Notes under the pieces: model-generated | Told to the model about the DNA's origin: nothing | The model's input: only the letters and a program-made list of their open reading frames with translations | The model's database searches: none | Origin: Phaeodactylum tricornutum CCAP 1055/1 | Lineage: Eukaryota > Bacillariophyta > Bacillariophyceae > Surirellales > Neidiaceae | Reading direction: 5' to 3' | Length of the DNA: 64,000 nt | Assembly (NCBI RefSeq): GCF_000150955.2 | Contig: NW_002238035.1 | Location: forward strand, 62,001-126,000 | Made by a program: the position numbers and the translations under genes | Shown here: piece after piece, positions 31,485 through 42,335 of the stretch | Position numbering within the stretch: the stretch's first letter is position 1 | Layout of the letters: every line of letters starts with the position of its first letter

Positions 31485-32931
31485 ATGATTGGAACTCGTG
31501 CCTTCCTCCACCGCAGCGGTCCCCGCTTAGCTCAGAGCATTCTCCGCAAGGAGGGAGCACTGGCCTTGAGTACTAGAGCGCTGCACGTGGAAGCCGCCTG
31601 GAACGCTTCGTCAACGAGCAGTCGGCGCCAACCACGATGGTCGACGGCGATTCGTTGTTATTCCCCCACCAACGTGGACGCTACCGCCACCAACACTGAA
31701 CAAATCAGTCGGCCTTTGCGCGTCTTGAAAGAAGATGCCGTGAAGCAAATAATGGAAGAGCTTCGGTCGGTCGACACCAATTCGGATGGACGGTACGTTT
31801 AACTCGTTGGAATGACCAAGGGGGGTTCGGGTTTGTGTTTCGTGCCTATAGTTGGCTCACCAACATTTGCTGTTCTGGCTCCCCCACAGAATCGAAACCG
31901 ATGAACTGAAAGCACTGCTACACAAACATTCCAAGTCTTTTACCGCGGACGAGATCGCGGAAATTGGAGAATACTTTTACGCCGGAAAGTCCGGTGGCAG
32001 TGTGTCCTTTGACCGATTCATCGAAGCCATCGACCGCGTTATGCAACGCGAGACTCACCCGGACATCCCGAAGGACGATGACGGCAACCCACTCGAATTG
32101 GGAAACTGCGGTAACGAATTCCTCTTTTACAAGCCCCACGGCAACTACAGTCAAGCCGACTTGGACATTGAATTGACCCATACCAAACCCGAGGGCATCC
32201 GCGACCGTCTCGCCTACAACGCGGTTAAGGCCGTCCGCTGGTCCTTCGATAAAATGACTGGCTGGAACTACAAATCAATCACCCAAGACATGGTTTTGCA
32301 GCGTGTGATTTACCTGGAAACTATTGCGGCGGTTCCCGGTATGGTAGCCGCGATTGTTCGTCACTTCCGTTCCCTTCGCTCGTTTCAGCGCGACGGCGGC
32401 ATGATGCAAATGTTTTTGGACGAAGCCAACAATGAGCGCATGCATTTGTTGAGCTTTGTTCGCATGAAGGACCCCTCCATGCTTTTCCGTGCGGCTGTGA
32501 TTGGCGGTCAGGCTGGATTCGGAAGTGCTTTTCTGTTACTGTACGTGATCAGCCCCAAGTTCTGCCATCGTTTTGTGGGATACGTCGAGGAAGAAGCCTG
32601 CACTACCTACACGAAAATTATCAAGGCCATCGAAGATGCTCCGGAGGACAATGAATTGGCGGCCTGGCGAACTCAACTGGCACCAAGCATTGCTCGCTCG
32701 TACTGGAAGTTGGGCGAATACGGAACCGTGTTGGAGCTCATGTACGCTGTCCGTGCCGACGAAGCCGAACATCGCGACGTCAACCACTTGTGCTCAGAAA
32801 TGAAGGACGGCATGCAAAATCCAATTGCCAACACGGAGGAGAAGCTCAATACGATGCTGCTCAAGTATGCCAAGGATATGATGGATCGTTCACCCGAAGT
32901 AAAAGACGTGAAGAACGTCAAGGTAGCCTAA
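31485..32931 (+). CDS. AOX: Alternative oxidase with N-terminal EF-hand (one intron)
   Basis: Exons 31485-31792 and 31890-32931 with a 97-bp intron (GTACGT...CCCACAG) give 449 residues. Alternative oxidase is the mitochondrial diiron ubiquinol oxidase that reduces O2 without proton pumping. All four metal motifs are present: LET, NERMH, the E in YVEEEA, and ADEAEH. The N-terminus (FLHRSGPRLAQSILRK...) is a basic, amphipathic mitochondrial presequence. Between presequence and catalytic domain lies a calcium loop, DTNSDGRIETDE (97-108), with all canonical ligands; a weaker second half (GGSVSFDRFIEAID) follows. The intron cuts the Arg codon inside this loop. The frame upstream of the ATG begins with TTG at 31473, so 31485 is taken as start. 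Family proteins usually lack an EF-hand. Confidence 0.95.
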
Positions 32932-33133
32932 TGCATGAAGGGATAACGATCAGCAATAGATTGTCATGGCGCTCATCGTCTGTAAATAAGCAAAAATAAT
33001 GAAGACAAAGATCTGACTACAATGTATTCCGCAGTATTCCACTGGAACATTTCTTACGAAGATCTTTAAGGGAAGTAGTTGCCGCGGATTTTTTTTAATA
33101 GCCACGACATAGTGAGAAGAGCTCCCTCTCCGG

Positions 33134-35375
33134 TCACCTCCGATGCACTGAGCTATTGCCATTTTTCCTATCTTTATGACTGCTTCCTTTTTTCATTAGA
33201 TTGTCGGCGCGAGAATGTGGCTCCCCAAATACTTGGTTGAGCGAAAAATCCGGAACTGCACGGGGAGGATTTGGTTTGATGCCAGCATTGGTGAAATGCT
33301 GAACAAATTGTTCCGGTACGTCATGCAAGGATTCCGCTACACATGCACGGACGTTGCCATGAAATTCATGCATTGGTACAAAGTGCACAATGTCCCTGGC
33401 AATGGGCACACCATTCGAATGCCTCAATTTTCCTTGTTCGGCGCCTGTCAGCTTGTGAATGGTCTCGAAATTTCCATCGTTTCCGATACCTACAATGACA
33501 ATAGACAAAGGGGCGTCTTCAGCTGCCGCACAAACGACGTCGATTGTAGCAGCGAGATCGTCAATCGCTCCTGTGGACAGCACTACCAAAGTGGAAAAAG
33601 ACTGCCGTTGTTGACTCAGTCGAATGGATCGATAGACTGCCGATTGAACAACGTGTTTCAGCTCGACTCGTGCCCCCAGCTCAAGATCACAATTACCTTG
33701 TGAGAACGTGTCATCGTAGCAGTTGACCAAATCATCAGCATTTTGAAGATTTTCACCCAGAGAGAAACACTGCTGATTGACTCCTTCAATCCTTGCACCA
33801 TAGCCGAACATCGTGTATTTCTGTCTTCTCTCGAATCCGTCATATATCGTCCCTACTTTGTGGATAATTGCTTGGTAATCGTTCAGCCATTCTTCAGAAT
33901 GAAAATGAAGGCTATTTGCATTTCGCCAATCGCCGTTGACATCGCTACAGTCAATGGCAAAGATTAAGTCCATCTCGCATCCTCCCGAGATGTACTGTAG
34001 CATACTTGGAATTTGCAGTACAGAGCTCTTTAACCCTTTGAGTACTCCAGCTTTCTTTAGTTTGACGCCGCCGAAGAGTTTCCTTCTTTCCGCCATCACA
34101 TTGAAGACGGGGATCCCGCGCTTCGCTTTCTGTATGAGTTCGTCTACGGAGGTCTCTACAAACCCTACGCTTTCGTCTGGTATAAAGCGATTCCAGACCC
34201 AGATGGATATTTTGAGAGGATTCGTCGGCTCATCGCCGCAGAGTAGCTGTAAAGGGAGTCTTGCCGCGTTCCACGTTGGGTTCTCATTGTCGCTTACAAC
34301 TTCTGATTTCCAAATCATAGACCAGCTCTGGTCTTCCCTATCTAATTTCTCTATTCTGAAGTAGGAGTCGAACTTTTCTAGCACGGTCTTTGCGACGTTC
34401 AGCTTCTGCATTGTCTCCAAGACGTCTTTGGCAACTTGCGCTTTATTATTTTTTCGCTCCAGCAACCCAAGATCCTGTCCCGAAAAGCGAAATTCTAATA
34501 CCTCACGAGTCTCAACGATTTCTCGCCCAGTCAAAACAACAAACGACTTTCCGCGGTATAACGGCATTGCGATACTACACCCACTGGAACCCAAAAGCTC
34601 GCCGAGGGTGAATATGCACCCGCCGATAAAATCGTGCTCCTTGAGATCAGTCGAGTAGCGTAGATCTTCGTTGTATACCCTTACGAGATAGGTTTGTTCT
34701 TCATGAAACTTAAATTCAAGTCGAAATGTGGTTGAGAAAAGAGGATCCCTGTTACCGCGTACAATCTCAGTTCTGCCAATTTCTCGTTCTTGACGAGTCG
34801 GCATTCTGTTGACTCTTTTGCTGTTTGACTTGAAACCAGAAGGCACTTCCCATACACAGGCAAATGCATCTGCTGGGCAAAAGCTGTCTTTCTTTGGCAG
34901 TCGATGACATTCAAGTAGAAGATCAAGTTTTATGAACGGTGCCGTTACACGAGAATCCCATGCCAACCAAGAATGCTGTTTATGCAACTTGGCTCGTCGC
35001 CCCTTCCCCGTCAGTTTTTTTGAAGCATATTTCCCCATTTTTCCTACAGCGTTCACTCCTGTTCCTGCCATACCGAGGGTTGCCATATTCACCGCGGTAC
35101 CCGCCATACCTATAGACAATGCATGATGTGAGCTTTACAACTTTCACGAATAAAAACTGGATCACTATGCCCACTCCAGAAGAGATCATCGTACCCACTG
35201 TTTTCGTCGTCAAATTCACGGTCTGACCCGCGACATTACCGGCTGCTTTGCCAGCTCTAGACACTGTATTAGTCGCAAGGGAAGCAGGCATAGCTTTCAT
35301 TTTTGGGACGTAGTTTTTCTTCTTCAGCGTTTTCATAAACGATGGCGGTTTATGGGAAAGGGGAGGGTCTTGCAT
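33134..35375 (-). CDS. Copine-like protein (C2 domains plus vWA/copine domain; one intron)
   Basis: The model joins exon 1 (35375-35195) and exon 2 (35109-33134) over an 85-bp intron (GTACGA...GTCTATAG, phase 1), giving 718 residues. Residues ~100-380 hold two C2-type regions (NRDPLFSTTFRLEF, DNENPTWNAARLPLQLL), which bind membranes in a Ca2+-dependent way in copines. Then comes the copine vWA domain (MDLIFAIDCSDVNGDW, SLVVLSTGAIDD-like strands, PLSIVIVGIGND). A Gly/Ala/Val-rich N-terminal stretch with repeated VGM-AGT units precedes the first C2 domain. The splice junction was chosen because it keeps this repeat in frame; the first ATG of exon 1 could be 35375 or 35336. Copines act as Ca2+ sensors in membrane signalling; the role here is not known. 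It is convergent with AOX. Confidence 0.82.
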
Positions 35376-37575
35376 TCGACCTATTTCTGTTCGTCCACTT
35401 CGAATCACTAGGCATGAAGAAATTGCATCACACTCGTACTTCCCTCTTCTTTTAGCCTTCACAGAATATACAGACGAAAGCGGGTTTGGTTGATTTGCTC
35501 CTTTTGACTACAGAATATCCATGAGAAAGCAGTTTGTTGTTGCTGTTTTCGAGATGTTGATAAGGCGATTTAAATTTGCGGGTCACTTTTCCTGTCATAT
35601 GAACAAGCCCAAGCAAATTGCTTTTTTGGTTGTGTACCAAACATACCGACAGAGATTGAAATCATCCAGTGACCAAATTGTATAACCCCAACTCTAAAAA
35701 GTAGCAGATAGCATAGAAGTATTCCCGAAGCTATGTGTAAATAATTGGGTTTCGTAAAACTGACAAATCATATCGAAATACGAATTTGCTATAAGTGAAA
35801 CCGAAGAAGAAAGAAACTCATGTCCAAATCACAGTCCAGTGAAAGTCTTACTTTCCAAAAGCGGCTGGGAAACTCTAAGTATTTGATTGTTCATTCCGCT
35901 TACCTTCAATTTTTGAGATTTACAGTTAAACATTCCGATTGGTTCCTGAGAACTGATATATTGATCAAAACTAAGAAAGCGACATTTTCAAAAACAGAAA
36001 TCCCTGTTGTAGCAACTTTCATCACAATGACGATAGGCATGAGTTTTCTGATTCGACACGTCACTACGGACCTCCAATGTTATCTCCTATATAGGCAAAT
36101 ACCACTGATACGCGTCTGTTCACAGATGCCGATTAAAACTATTATTCATTTAGAAGTTCTGATAATCATACAGTGGGTCCCGGTTCAAAATGGTCTCGAC
36201 TGGATCTGACGTACGCTATGGACCGAACGCCAAGGAATACCTTTCAGCTGAGCTCACTGATGTTTACAATTAGGCGGTATGTGACGCACTTCAGGGAGCC
36301 TAACTCCGTTTCGAAAGCACCATATATGTGGATGACTTCCGAGACAGGTTTCCTGGCCATCTGGCTCGGATGCCAATTCCAATAGAAATGTGTCCTCGCC
36401 ATCCGCCATCTTTACTCACAAACAAAGAGTCAGGCTCTCCTAAAATGCAACAAAATGAAGACTTCCAAGCCTTACGAACCGCCACGAGACCCATCCATCG
36501 TTGAAATTCGAGAGCAATCTTATCTACAAATCATGGAAGCTTGTCGGCCTTTTTACATTTTAGCCCCAAAGCCAACAGTTTTCGACGCAAATAGCTTACC
36601 ACCACGCTTGGATGATGGACTCGTTCCTACGGAGCACCGACACACTCAGAAAAGAAGATGACAGGCTCTACAGGAGCTCGCATCCACAGTCAACCAAACA
36701 GTAAGAAACATTTCCACGACGACCGCGACCGATTCCCCCGACGGCCTCGCAATCGGACAAATTTGCCAAGTTTTTGGAGTTCTGCGCTGCTCACCTCAGG
36801 TTTGATTTTCCACAGACACTGCAGCATGATTCACAGTCTATATGATTCTCGATGGAGTGCATCATCGGCTTGGGCGTGTTTGTTTCCCACCTAGAGGATC
36901 CTTTTTTGTAAGGTTTCTATACTCCGTTTATGTCTTCTTGTTCGATAAACGCACTGTTCAATAGTTGAACGAGCTGAAGTCATGTTGCGAGCGTTTACAG
37001 TCAATATTCATAGGTGTAATTTGGCAGCATCACTGGTGTTCAGTAGATACAAGTTCCTTTGTGTATTCGTCATGGTCCCTTAACCGATAGTGGTTCTTGT
37101 TGGTTTAGGCTTTGTATCGTCGTTGTCTGACTGTGAAGTCCCCTTGGACGCTATTCTCTCCTCCAATAGCTTCTTTTGCAAAACATAGCGTCTGTTTCAC
37201 CGTGGTATTGGAGTCTATCCCTCTCTAGCTAGATGTAGTGTGTTCCTCACAAATTTGCATTCCAAATCCCCCGCCGGAAGGGGCACCCGAAAGACTTCCA
37301 GCAAATTCGTTTCAAACTTGAAATCCTGCGACACGAATCAGACTTCCATTTTTGGCGCGCTCACTATCATATCAATTCCTATTCCGGACGACACACGAGC
37401 GAGGACCATCAAAATTGCGTACCGACAGACTTTGTCTGGAGAAGAGGCGAAGAACTCTAAAATCTGCTACCACTACGCTTGGTAGGATCCTGGCAGCAGG
37501 ATTTGTTCGACAGGGTCCACAATATTGAAGTTTCCTTTCTTCATTGCTTGCTCTTTAAACAAAAACCGAGGCGAA
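35376..37575. other. Gene-poor region (2.2 kb)
   Basis: The largest gap in the window, between the divergent copine and RsmB genes. It is AT-rich with only short open frames: 35820-36209 plus, 36455-36661 plus, 36658-36894 plus. None has a recognisable domain. The frame at 36455 (KTSKPYEPPRDPSIVEIREQ) looks somewhat protein-like but stops after 68 codons. No terminal repeats, tRNA or known element were found. An extra upstream exon of the copine gene (frame near 35452-35640 minus) cannot be excluded. Confidence 0.4.
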
Positions 37576-39177
37576 ATGGTCGCGAATGGATACCGTGTAG
37601 CCTTTGCTTTGACGTTTGTTGGGCTGATTCCAGCCTTTGAGATTGCCCGCCAAACGGATGTATCGCGACCGTCTGGCCATGTAATACTTCGATCGATGAC
37701 ACGAACAACGTCCTTGGCGTCTACCAGAAGCGTAGCGACAGAAGGCACCAAAAGCACAAAATCGCAGAGCGCTGGACAATCGGATGCGTCTGACGATAGA
37801 AACGCACGATTCTTGGCGGCTCGTGCCTTGATCACGAAAACGGGGTCGGCTGCCTTTGCGGTGGACCGTCTGGAATCCAACAAGCACTACAGCACTTTGT
37901 CTACACGCGATCGGTCATTTGCTCGTTTGCTGGTGACGACGACGGAGCGCAGATTGGGGCAAATCGATGAAGTCTTGCGACAATGCCAAAAGGAAACAAA
38001 GTCCAGGCCTAACCGGGTTGACCAGTTTGTACAAGCCGCCCTACGAATCGGTGCAACGCAGTTGCTTTTCCTGAAAGTACCTGAACATGCGGCAGTGAAA
38101 GAAACGGTCGAACTTTTGCGGCACGATCCCAAAACGACAGTTCCGGAATCACGCATTAAGTTTGTCAATGCGGTTCTGCGACGAATCTCTCGCGAAGGGG
38201 ACGTGCTACTGGCAACGACAGATGTGACCCAGAATGCATCGCCTTGGTTGGTCAAGGAGTGGCAAAAATCATGGGGCGAGGAAGCCACAAGAAAAATTGT
38301 AGCATTAGCTATGGAAGAAACTCCCCGCGTATTGACCATTAAGCAACACCCCGGAAGCCAGTTGGAAAAGCCGATGGGTAGGATAAAGGCTGTCGCGGCC
38401 CTTTTCGAAGACAGCGAAATTCTGCCGCAGGGATCGGTCCGTGTTAACACTAGCCCTCCTGGGAGTATCATCAACTGGCCAGAGTACAGTGAAGGATCTT
38501 GGTGGCTTCAGGACGCCGCTGCCACGACCCCTGCGATTGCATTGTACAACGCACTCAGCAAAAATGGAGAAACGTCGGTTGCAGGCTTAGATGTAGTAGA
38601 CATGTGCGCCTCCCCGGGAGGCAAGACGGCACAACTTTGGAATTACGGTTTTGCCAGTGTCACAGCAGTGGAAGTTGCGGAGAAACGTACGGAACGCTTG
38701 AGGCAAAACATGCAACGGCTTAACATGGACTGCGAGGTTGTGGTCGCCGATGGGGCTCAGTGGACATCCCAGCACGAGTCGGTCGCGGGAATGTTACTAG
38801 ACGTTCCTTGTACAGCTACAGGAACGGGGAGCAAGCGGCCAGATGTACTGAGAAGGGAAGAAAATTGCCAGGAGCTACTAGAAACTCAATTCAGGCTTGC
38901 TTGTCATGCAATCGACAGCATTCTTGGTCCTGGAGGTATTCTTGTTTATGCAACTTGTAGTCTTTTGAGAAAGGAAAGCGAAGATCAAGTGAACAAGCTT
39001 TTGAATCGGAACGAAGGTGCAAGAGTTGAGACTATTCCCATCACACCTGGCGAGATCCCTGGATTTGACGATGCGATTGACGAGAACGGTTGGCTACGTG
39101 TTATTCCTGGAACTTTGGAAGGAGGACTGAGTCAATGTGATGGCTTTTTTGTGGCTCGACTGAAGAAAATAAGTTAA
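37576..39177 (+). CDS. rsmB: RsmB/Sun-type 16S rRNA m5C methyltransferase, probably plastid
   Basis: A 533-residue protein. An N-terminal NusB-like helical domain (~90-230) is followed by a Nol1/Nop2/Sun S-adenosylmethionine methyltransferase domain. The SAM loop VVDMCASPGGKTAQL, the catalytic motif IV DVPCTATGTGSKRPDV (Pro-Cys), and motif VI YATCS with the second Cys are intact. This layout is that of bacterial RsmB, which makes m5C967 in 16S rRNA. The N-terminus MVANGYRVAFALTFVGLIPAFEIAR has a signal-peptide core ending in A-F, the diatom plastid junction, so the target is probably plastid 16S rRNA (inference). The frame begins with a TTG at 37525; the ATG at 37576 is chosen. It is convergent with Obg, with only 37 bp between the stops. 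Confidence 0.9.
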   Translation: MVANGYRVAFALTFVGLIPAFEIARQTDVSRPSGHVILRSMTRTTSLASTRSVATEGTKSTKSQSAGQSDASDDRNARFLAARALITKTGSAAFAVDRLESNKHYSTLSTRDRSFARLLVTTTERRLGQIDEVLRQCQKETKSRPNRVDQFVQAALRIGATQLLFLKVPEHAAVKETVELLRHDPKTTVPESRIKFVNAVLRRISREGDVLLATTDVTQNASPWLVKEWQKSWGEEATRKIVALAMEETPRVLTIKQHPGSQLEKPMGRIKAVAALFEDSEILPQGSVRVNTSPPGSIINWPEYSEGSWWLQDAAATTPAIALYNALSKNGETSVAGLDVVDMCASPGGKTAQLWNYGFASVTAVEVAEKRTERLRQNMQRLNMDCEVVVADGAQWTSQHESVAGMLLDVPCTATGTGSKRPDVLRREENCQELLETQFRLACHAIDSILGPGGILVYATCSLLRKESEDQVNKLLNRNEGARVETIPITPGEIPGFDDAIDENGWLRVIPGTLEGGLSQCDGFFVARLKKIS

Positions 39178-39214
39178 GAATGTTTCTATTACATTGCCAA
39201 CAGTAAGCGATTGG

Positions 39215-41029
39215 CTACGAAGTCCAGACTTCATCGTCGGAGTACACAAATGCTCCGTCTTCGTCGAAGTCGTCATCTTCCAAAAGATCCCAGTCGTCCT
39301 CTTCTCCAAATCCGACAAATTCTTCCACATCTACGTCCAGAAATCCACCCTCTTGGAATGGTCGCCAGGATGTTTGGTCGTTCTCCTCCTCTTCTTTCTT
39401 CATGGTTTTGCTTTTGGCAAACTTTTCTTCTTGCTCTAACAGATCGGGAGGGATATATACGTTGGTCATTCCAGGAGAAAAGTCGAAGTCGTATTGATCA
39501 ATCATGATGAGATCGCCATCTTGAGCCCCACGACGTGCCAGTTCCGCACTGATACCGAGTGCCTCTAGCTGCCGTCCAAATCGTTCTACCGCTTCCGGGT
39601 ATTCCCAATGGGTCATTTTGGCCATCTGCTCGATGTACTCGCCGAGCACTCGCCATTGTCCCGGATAGGATGGATCGGACTGAATCTCAAAATCGTCGCT
39701 GTCGTAGTCCAAACCAGCTTTGGACAAGTCGATTTCGGGCAACACTGGTAAATCTGGAACTGGTTGCACGTTGACAAACTTGCGGAGTCGCCCCATTAAC
39801 TCCTGTACACGCTCTGTCGTTGCGGCAGAAATAGCCAAGACCCGAGAATGGCCAGTAGCGGTTCTCAAAGCTTCCATCAACTCTTCTTGCCTCTCTTGGA
39901 CTTCTGGGACGTCGATTTTATTCAAGACGACTACTTGTGGTTTTTGAGCCAAAAATTCGTCGTATTGCTGGAGTTCCTTGTTGATAATGTTGAAATCGCG
40001 AATCGGATCCTCCGATGTACCGTCGACGACGTGGAGTAGAACTCGGCACCGCTGGACGTGGCGCAAAAAGGCACCGCCCATACCAGCACCCTCGGAGGCC
40101 CCTTCAATAAGTCCGGGAATATCGCACAGCACGAGTCCTGCCCCTTGACCCAAGTCACAAACACCCAAATTGGGCACAATCGTGGTGAATGGATAATTGG
40201 CAATTTTGGGCCGAGCCGCCGAAGCCGCCGCCAACAAGGTGGACTTTCCCGCATTTGGCATGCCCAAGAAGCCAACATCCGCCAATAATCGCAATTCCAC
40301 CGACAGCCACCTGGCTGACCCGGGTTCACCTCGTTCCGCCAGCTTGGGGGCCGTCCGACGCGCCGTCATGAAAGCGGCGTTTCCGCGTCCACCGCGACCG
40401 CCTTTGGCAACCAACAGTTTTTGTCCAGCCTCCCGCAGTTCTCCGGCAACCTTTTGTGTTTTTAAATCCCGTACGACAGTTCCTGGTGGTACACGAATGT
40501 AGATATTATCCGCACTGGTTCCGTCTCGATTCTTACCCTGCCCGTTGCGGCCCTGTCGGGCCTTGACGTGCACTTTCTGTCGCAAAGGCATGAGCGTATT
40601 CAGGCCGGGATCAGCAATAAGGTAGAGTGACCCACCCCTTCCACCTCGTCCGCCGTTGGGGCCGCCCCGAGCTTCCCCCTTTTCCCGACGAAACGCGACG
40701 CAGCCTGTACCACCGTCGCCGGCCTGCACGTGAATCCGCGCCGTGTCAAAGAATTTCCATTCCGGATCGTCCTTTTCGGTCTTTTGGAGGCTCTGGATTC
40801 TACGCGACTGGTTTTTCTTGGTTTCTTGTTCCTTGTCTGCGTCAAAAACTTCCGTGGCCATCAAGGAAGAACTCCTCCGTAACGGTTGCAGTGTCGTACT
40901 GGCATCACGTGACACCAAGAAGCTATTGTTGACAGAAAAGGCTTGGACTTTTGGAACCAAGTTGTAACACAAGAGCAATACGGCAGTAAACGCTTTTGTT
41001 TGCCGTAAACGTTGGTTCGGGCTATTCAT
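39215..41029 (-). CDS. obg: Obg/CgtA GTPase, probably plastid
   Basis: A 604-residue ribosome-assembly GTPase with all three Obg parts. These are the Gly-rich Obg fold (GDGGTGCVAFRREKGEARGG), the G domain with G1 GMPNAGKST, G3 DIPG and G4 NKID, and a C-terminal OCT domain (GQWRVLGEYIEQMAKMT...GDLIMIDQYDFDF). It then adds an acidic tail rich in Glu and Asp. It helps mature the large ribosomal subunit. The N-terminus has a hydrophobic signal core ending VPKVQAFSVNN, an A-F junction typical of diatom plastid import, so plastid ribosomes are the likely target. The ATG at 41029 places this signal core at residues ~11-30; an in-frame ATG at 41071 would add 14 residues. Confidence 0.95.
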   Translation of the reverse strand: MNSPNQRLRQTKAFTAVLLLCYNLVPKVQAFSVNNSFLVSRDASTTLQPLRRSSSLMATEVFDADKEQETKKNQSRRIQSLQKTEKDDPEWKFFDTARIHVQAGDGGTGCVAFRREKGEARGGPNGGRGGRGGSLYLIADPGLNTLMPLRQKVHVKARQGRNGQGKNRDGTSADNIYIRVPPGTVVRDLKTQKVAGELREAGQKLLVAKGGRGGRGNAAFMTARRTAPKLAERGEPGSARWLSVELRLLADVGFLGMPNAGKSTLLAAASAARPKIANYPFTTIVPNLGVCDLGQGAGLVLCDIPGLIEGASEGAGMGGAFLRHVQRCRVLLHVVDGTSEDPIRDFNIINKELQQYDEFLAQKPQVVVLNKIDVPEVQERQEELMEALRTATGHSRVLAISAATTERVQELMGRLRKFVNVQPVPDLPVLPEIDLSKAGLDYDSDDFEIQSDPSYPGQWRVLGEYIEQMAKMTHWEYPEAVERFGRQLEALGISAELARRGAQDGDLIMIDQYDFDFSPGMTNVYIPPDLLEQEEKFAKSKTMKKEEEENDQTSWRPFQEGGFLDVDVEEFVGFGEEDDWDLLEDDDFDEDGAFVYSDDEVWTS

Positions 41030-41566
41030 TGTATTGGTAGTTTCTAGGGATGTCGCGTTGGCCCTCCTCATGGTAGTGAATTGACGAAAGACGATGGTTT
41101 TTCGGTCGACACCACCGGAATTGTGATGTTTCGTTCCGTCCCTATCGAATACGAGGAAGAAATTTTGGTGTAATCGACGGCCGAGACTGCAGTCCGGAAC
41201 ATACGGGACTTTCGTCGGCCGCCGGACAGACTCGGGCAGGGCCTACTCTCTCGGCACGACTGTATGATATGATGTATGATTCGAGCTCTCGTGACACATT
41301 CCAGGAATTCGTGCAGGAATTCGATCACTCCATTTCACGGTCAAGTTACAGTCAGCAGATGGTTGCCGGTTGTGTTTCAGAATTTCCTTCGTTCAAACAC
41401 AGGCCCAGTAGCCTCACACGCCACGGCCCGATCGAATCAGGTCCATCGGAAAGCGGGACGTGACTTTACAGTCAATATTCCTACAACAAGAGACAGAACT
41501 ATCCATTTTTCCAATCCATTGCTCCACGCATCCTACACTGAATTGAGGTCGACGTTGGCGGGAAGC
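41030..41566. promoter_or_regulatory. Divergent promoter region
   Basis: The space between Obg (minus) and the small unknown plus-strand gene. The plus frame stays open from an ATG at 41276, so a longer N-terminus is possible, but its composition is not convincing. No other motif was recognised. Confidence 0.4.
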
Positions 41567-42178
41567 ATGTTTCGTACATTGAAAAGACCGACAGCGATAC
41601 TGCTTCGGAAGCGATCGGTGAAGAATCCGCTACGAACGCTGGTACACGGCATGGCGACCGACACTACGAAAAGCAGTAGTGACAAAAAGCCCACGAACAA
41701 GGACGGGGACGTTGCTGGGAAAAGGGTGTCCGCACTCGTGGAACCCGTAGAGAGTGTGTACGTCCATCCTCTGTCACAGATTGCTCTCCTGTACATGCAA
41801 TCCGACTGTCACGATTGGATCGTCCGGAACGGCCTGGACACGCAACTCCAGTTGCATCGGGATGGCACCTTTGTACTGGAATTTCCACAATCCGATGCAG
41901 CGGAAACAACGACAACCGATGCCACTACTACTAGTACTACTGCACCACCACCCACGCCAACAGCCCCACGCATCTGGACAAGTTACGATCCGGTGGACAA
42001 AAAACACTGGTTGAGCTATCAACTAGACAACGCGCACCACCGAATCATGTTGCAGGATAATCTCATGCCAGCGTGGCAAGGTCGCAAAAAATCATTGCCG
42101 GAGCGCATTCAAGCCGCGGTGCAGGAACTCGTGGAAGCGGTGGACGCTACCCAAATTAACAGAAGCCAACGTACATAG
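41567..42178 (+). CDS. Unknown protein with a mitochondrial-type presequence, 203 residues
   Basis: I do not recognise the family. The N-terminus FRTLKRPTAILLRKRSVKNP is basic, free of acidic residues and amphipathic, as in a mitochondrial presequence. The body (~60-190) looks folded: YVHPLSQIALLYMQSDCHDW is followed by DTQLQLHRDGTFVLEFP, and later by KKHWLSYQLDNAHHRIMLQD. A Thr/Pro-rich spacer splits these parts. The C-terminal helix ERIQAAVQELVEAVDA is amphipathic. No catalytic motif or membrane segment is visible. The first ATG with a presequence-like start is 41567; 41276 is the upstream limit. Confidence 0.65.
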   Translation: MFRTLKRPTAILLRKRSVKNPLRTLVHGMATDTTKSSSDKKPTNKDGDVAGKRVSALVEPVESVYVHPLSQIALLYMQSDCHDWIVRNGLDTQLQLHRDGTFVLEFPQSDAAETTTTDATTTSTTAPPPTPTAPRIWTSYDPVDKKHWLSYQLDNAHHRIMLQDNLMPAWQGRKKSLPERIQAAVQELVEAVDATQINRSQRT

Positions 42179-42335
42179 GTGTGCACAAAATAAACCGATA
42201 CATCATCTCTTTTCGCCTCTAGTTTACGAAGGTGTGTAAAGGGTCAAACGGTACGATTGGGCAGTAGCAAATGCATGACAAGTCTATTAGTAAGGTATTT
42301 GATTCGACGGGCAGCCGTCCGCTATTTGTTCTTCC

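Noticed and set aside
35452-35640. Possible additional upstream exon of the copine gene
   Set aside because: No splice donor/acceptor pair of reasonable length joins it in frame to exon 1.
35820-36209. 129-codon plus-strand open frame
   Set aside because: AT-rich, no domain and no supporting neighbours; its composition resembles the surrounding non-coding sequence.
36430-36900. Fragmentary frames suspected of being a transposon remnant
   Set aside because: No polymerase, integrase or transposase motif, no terminal repeats and no target duplication were found, so no mobile element is claimed.
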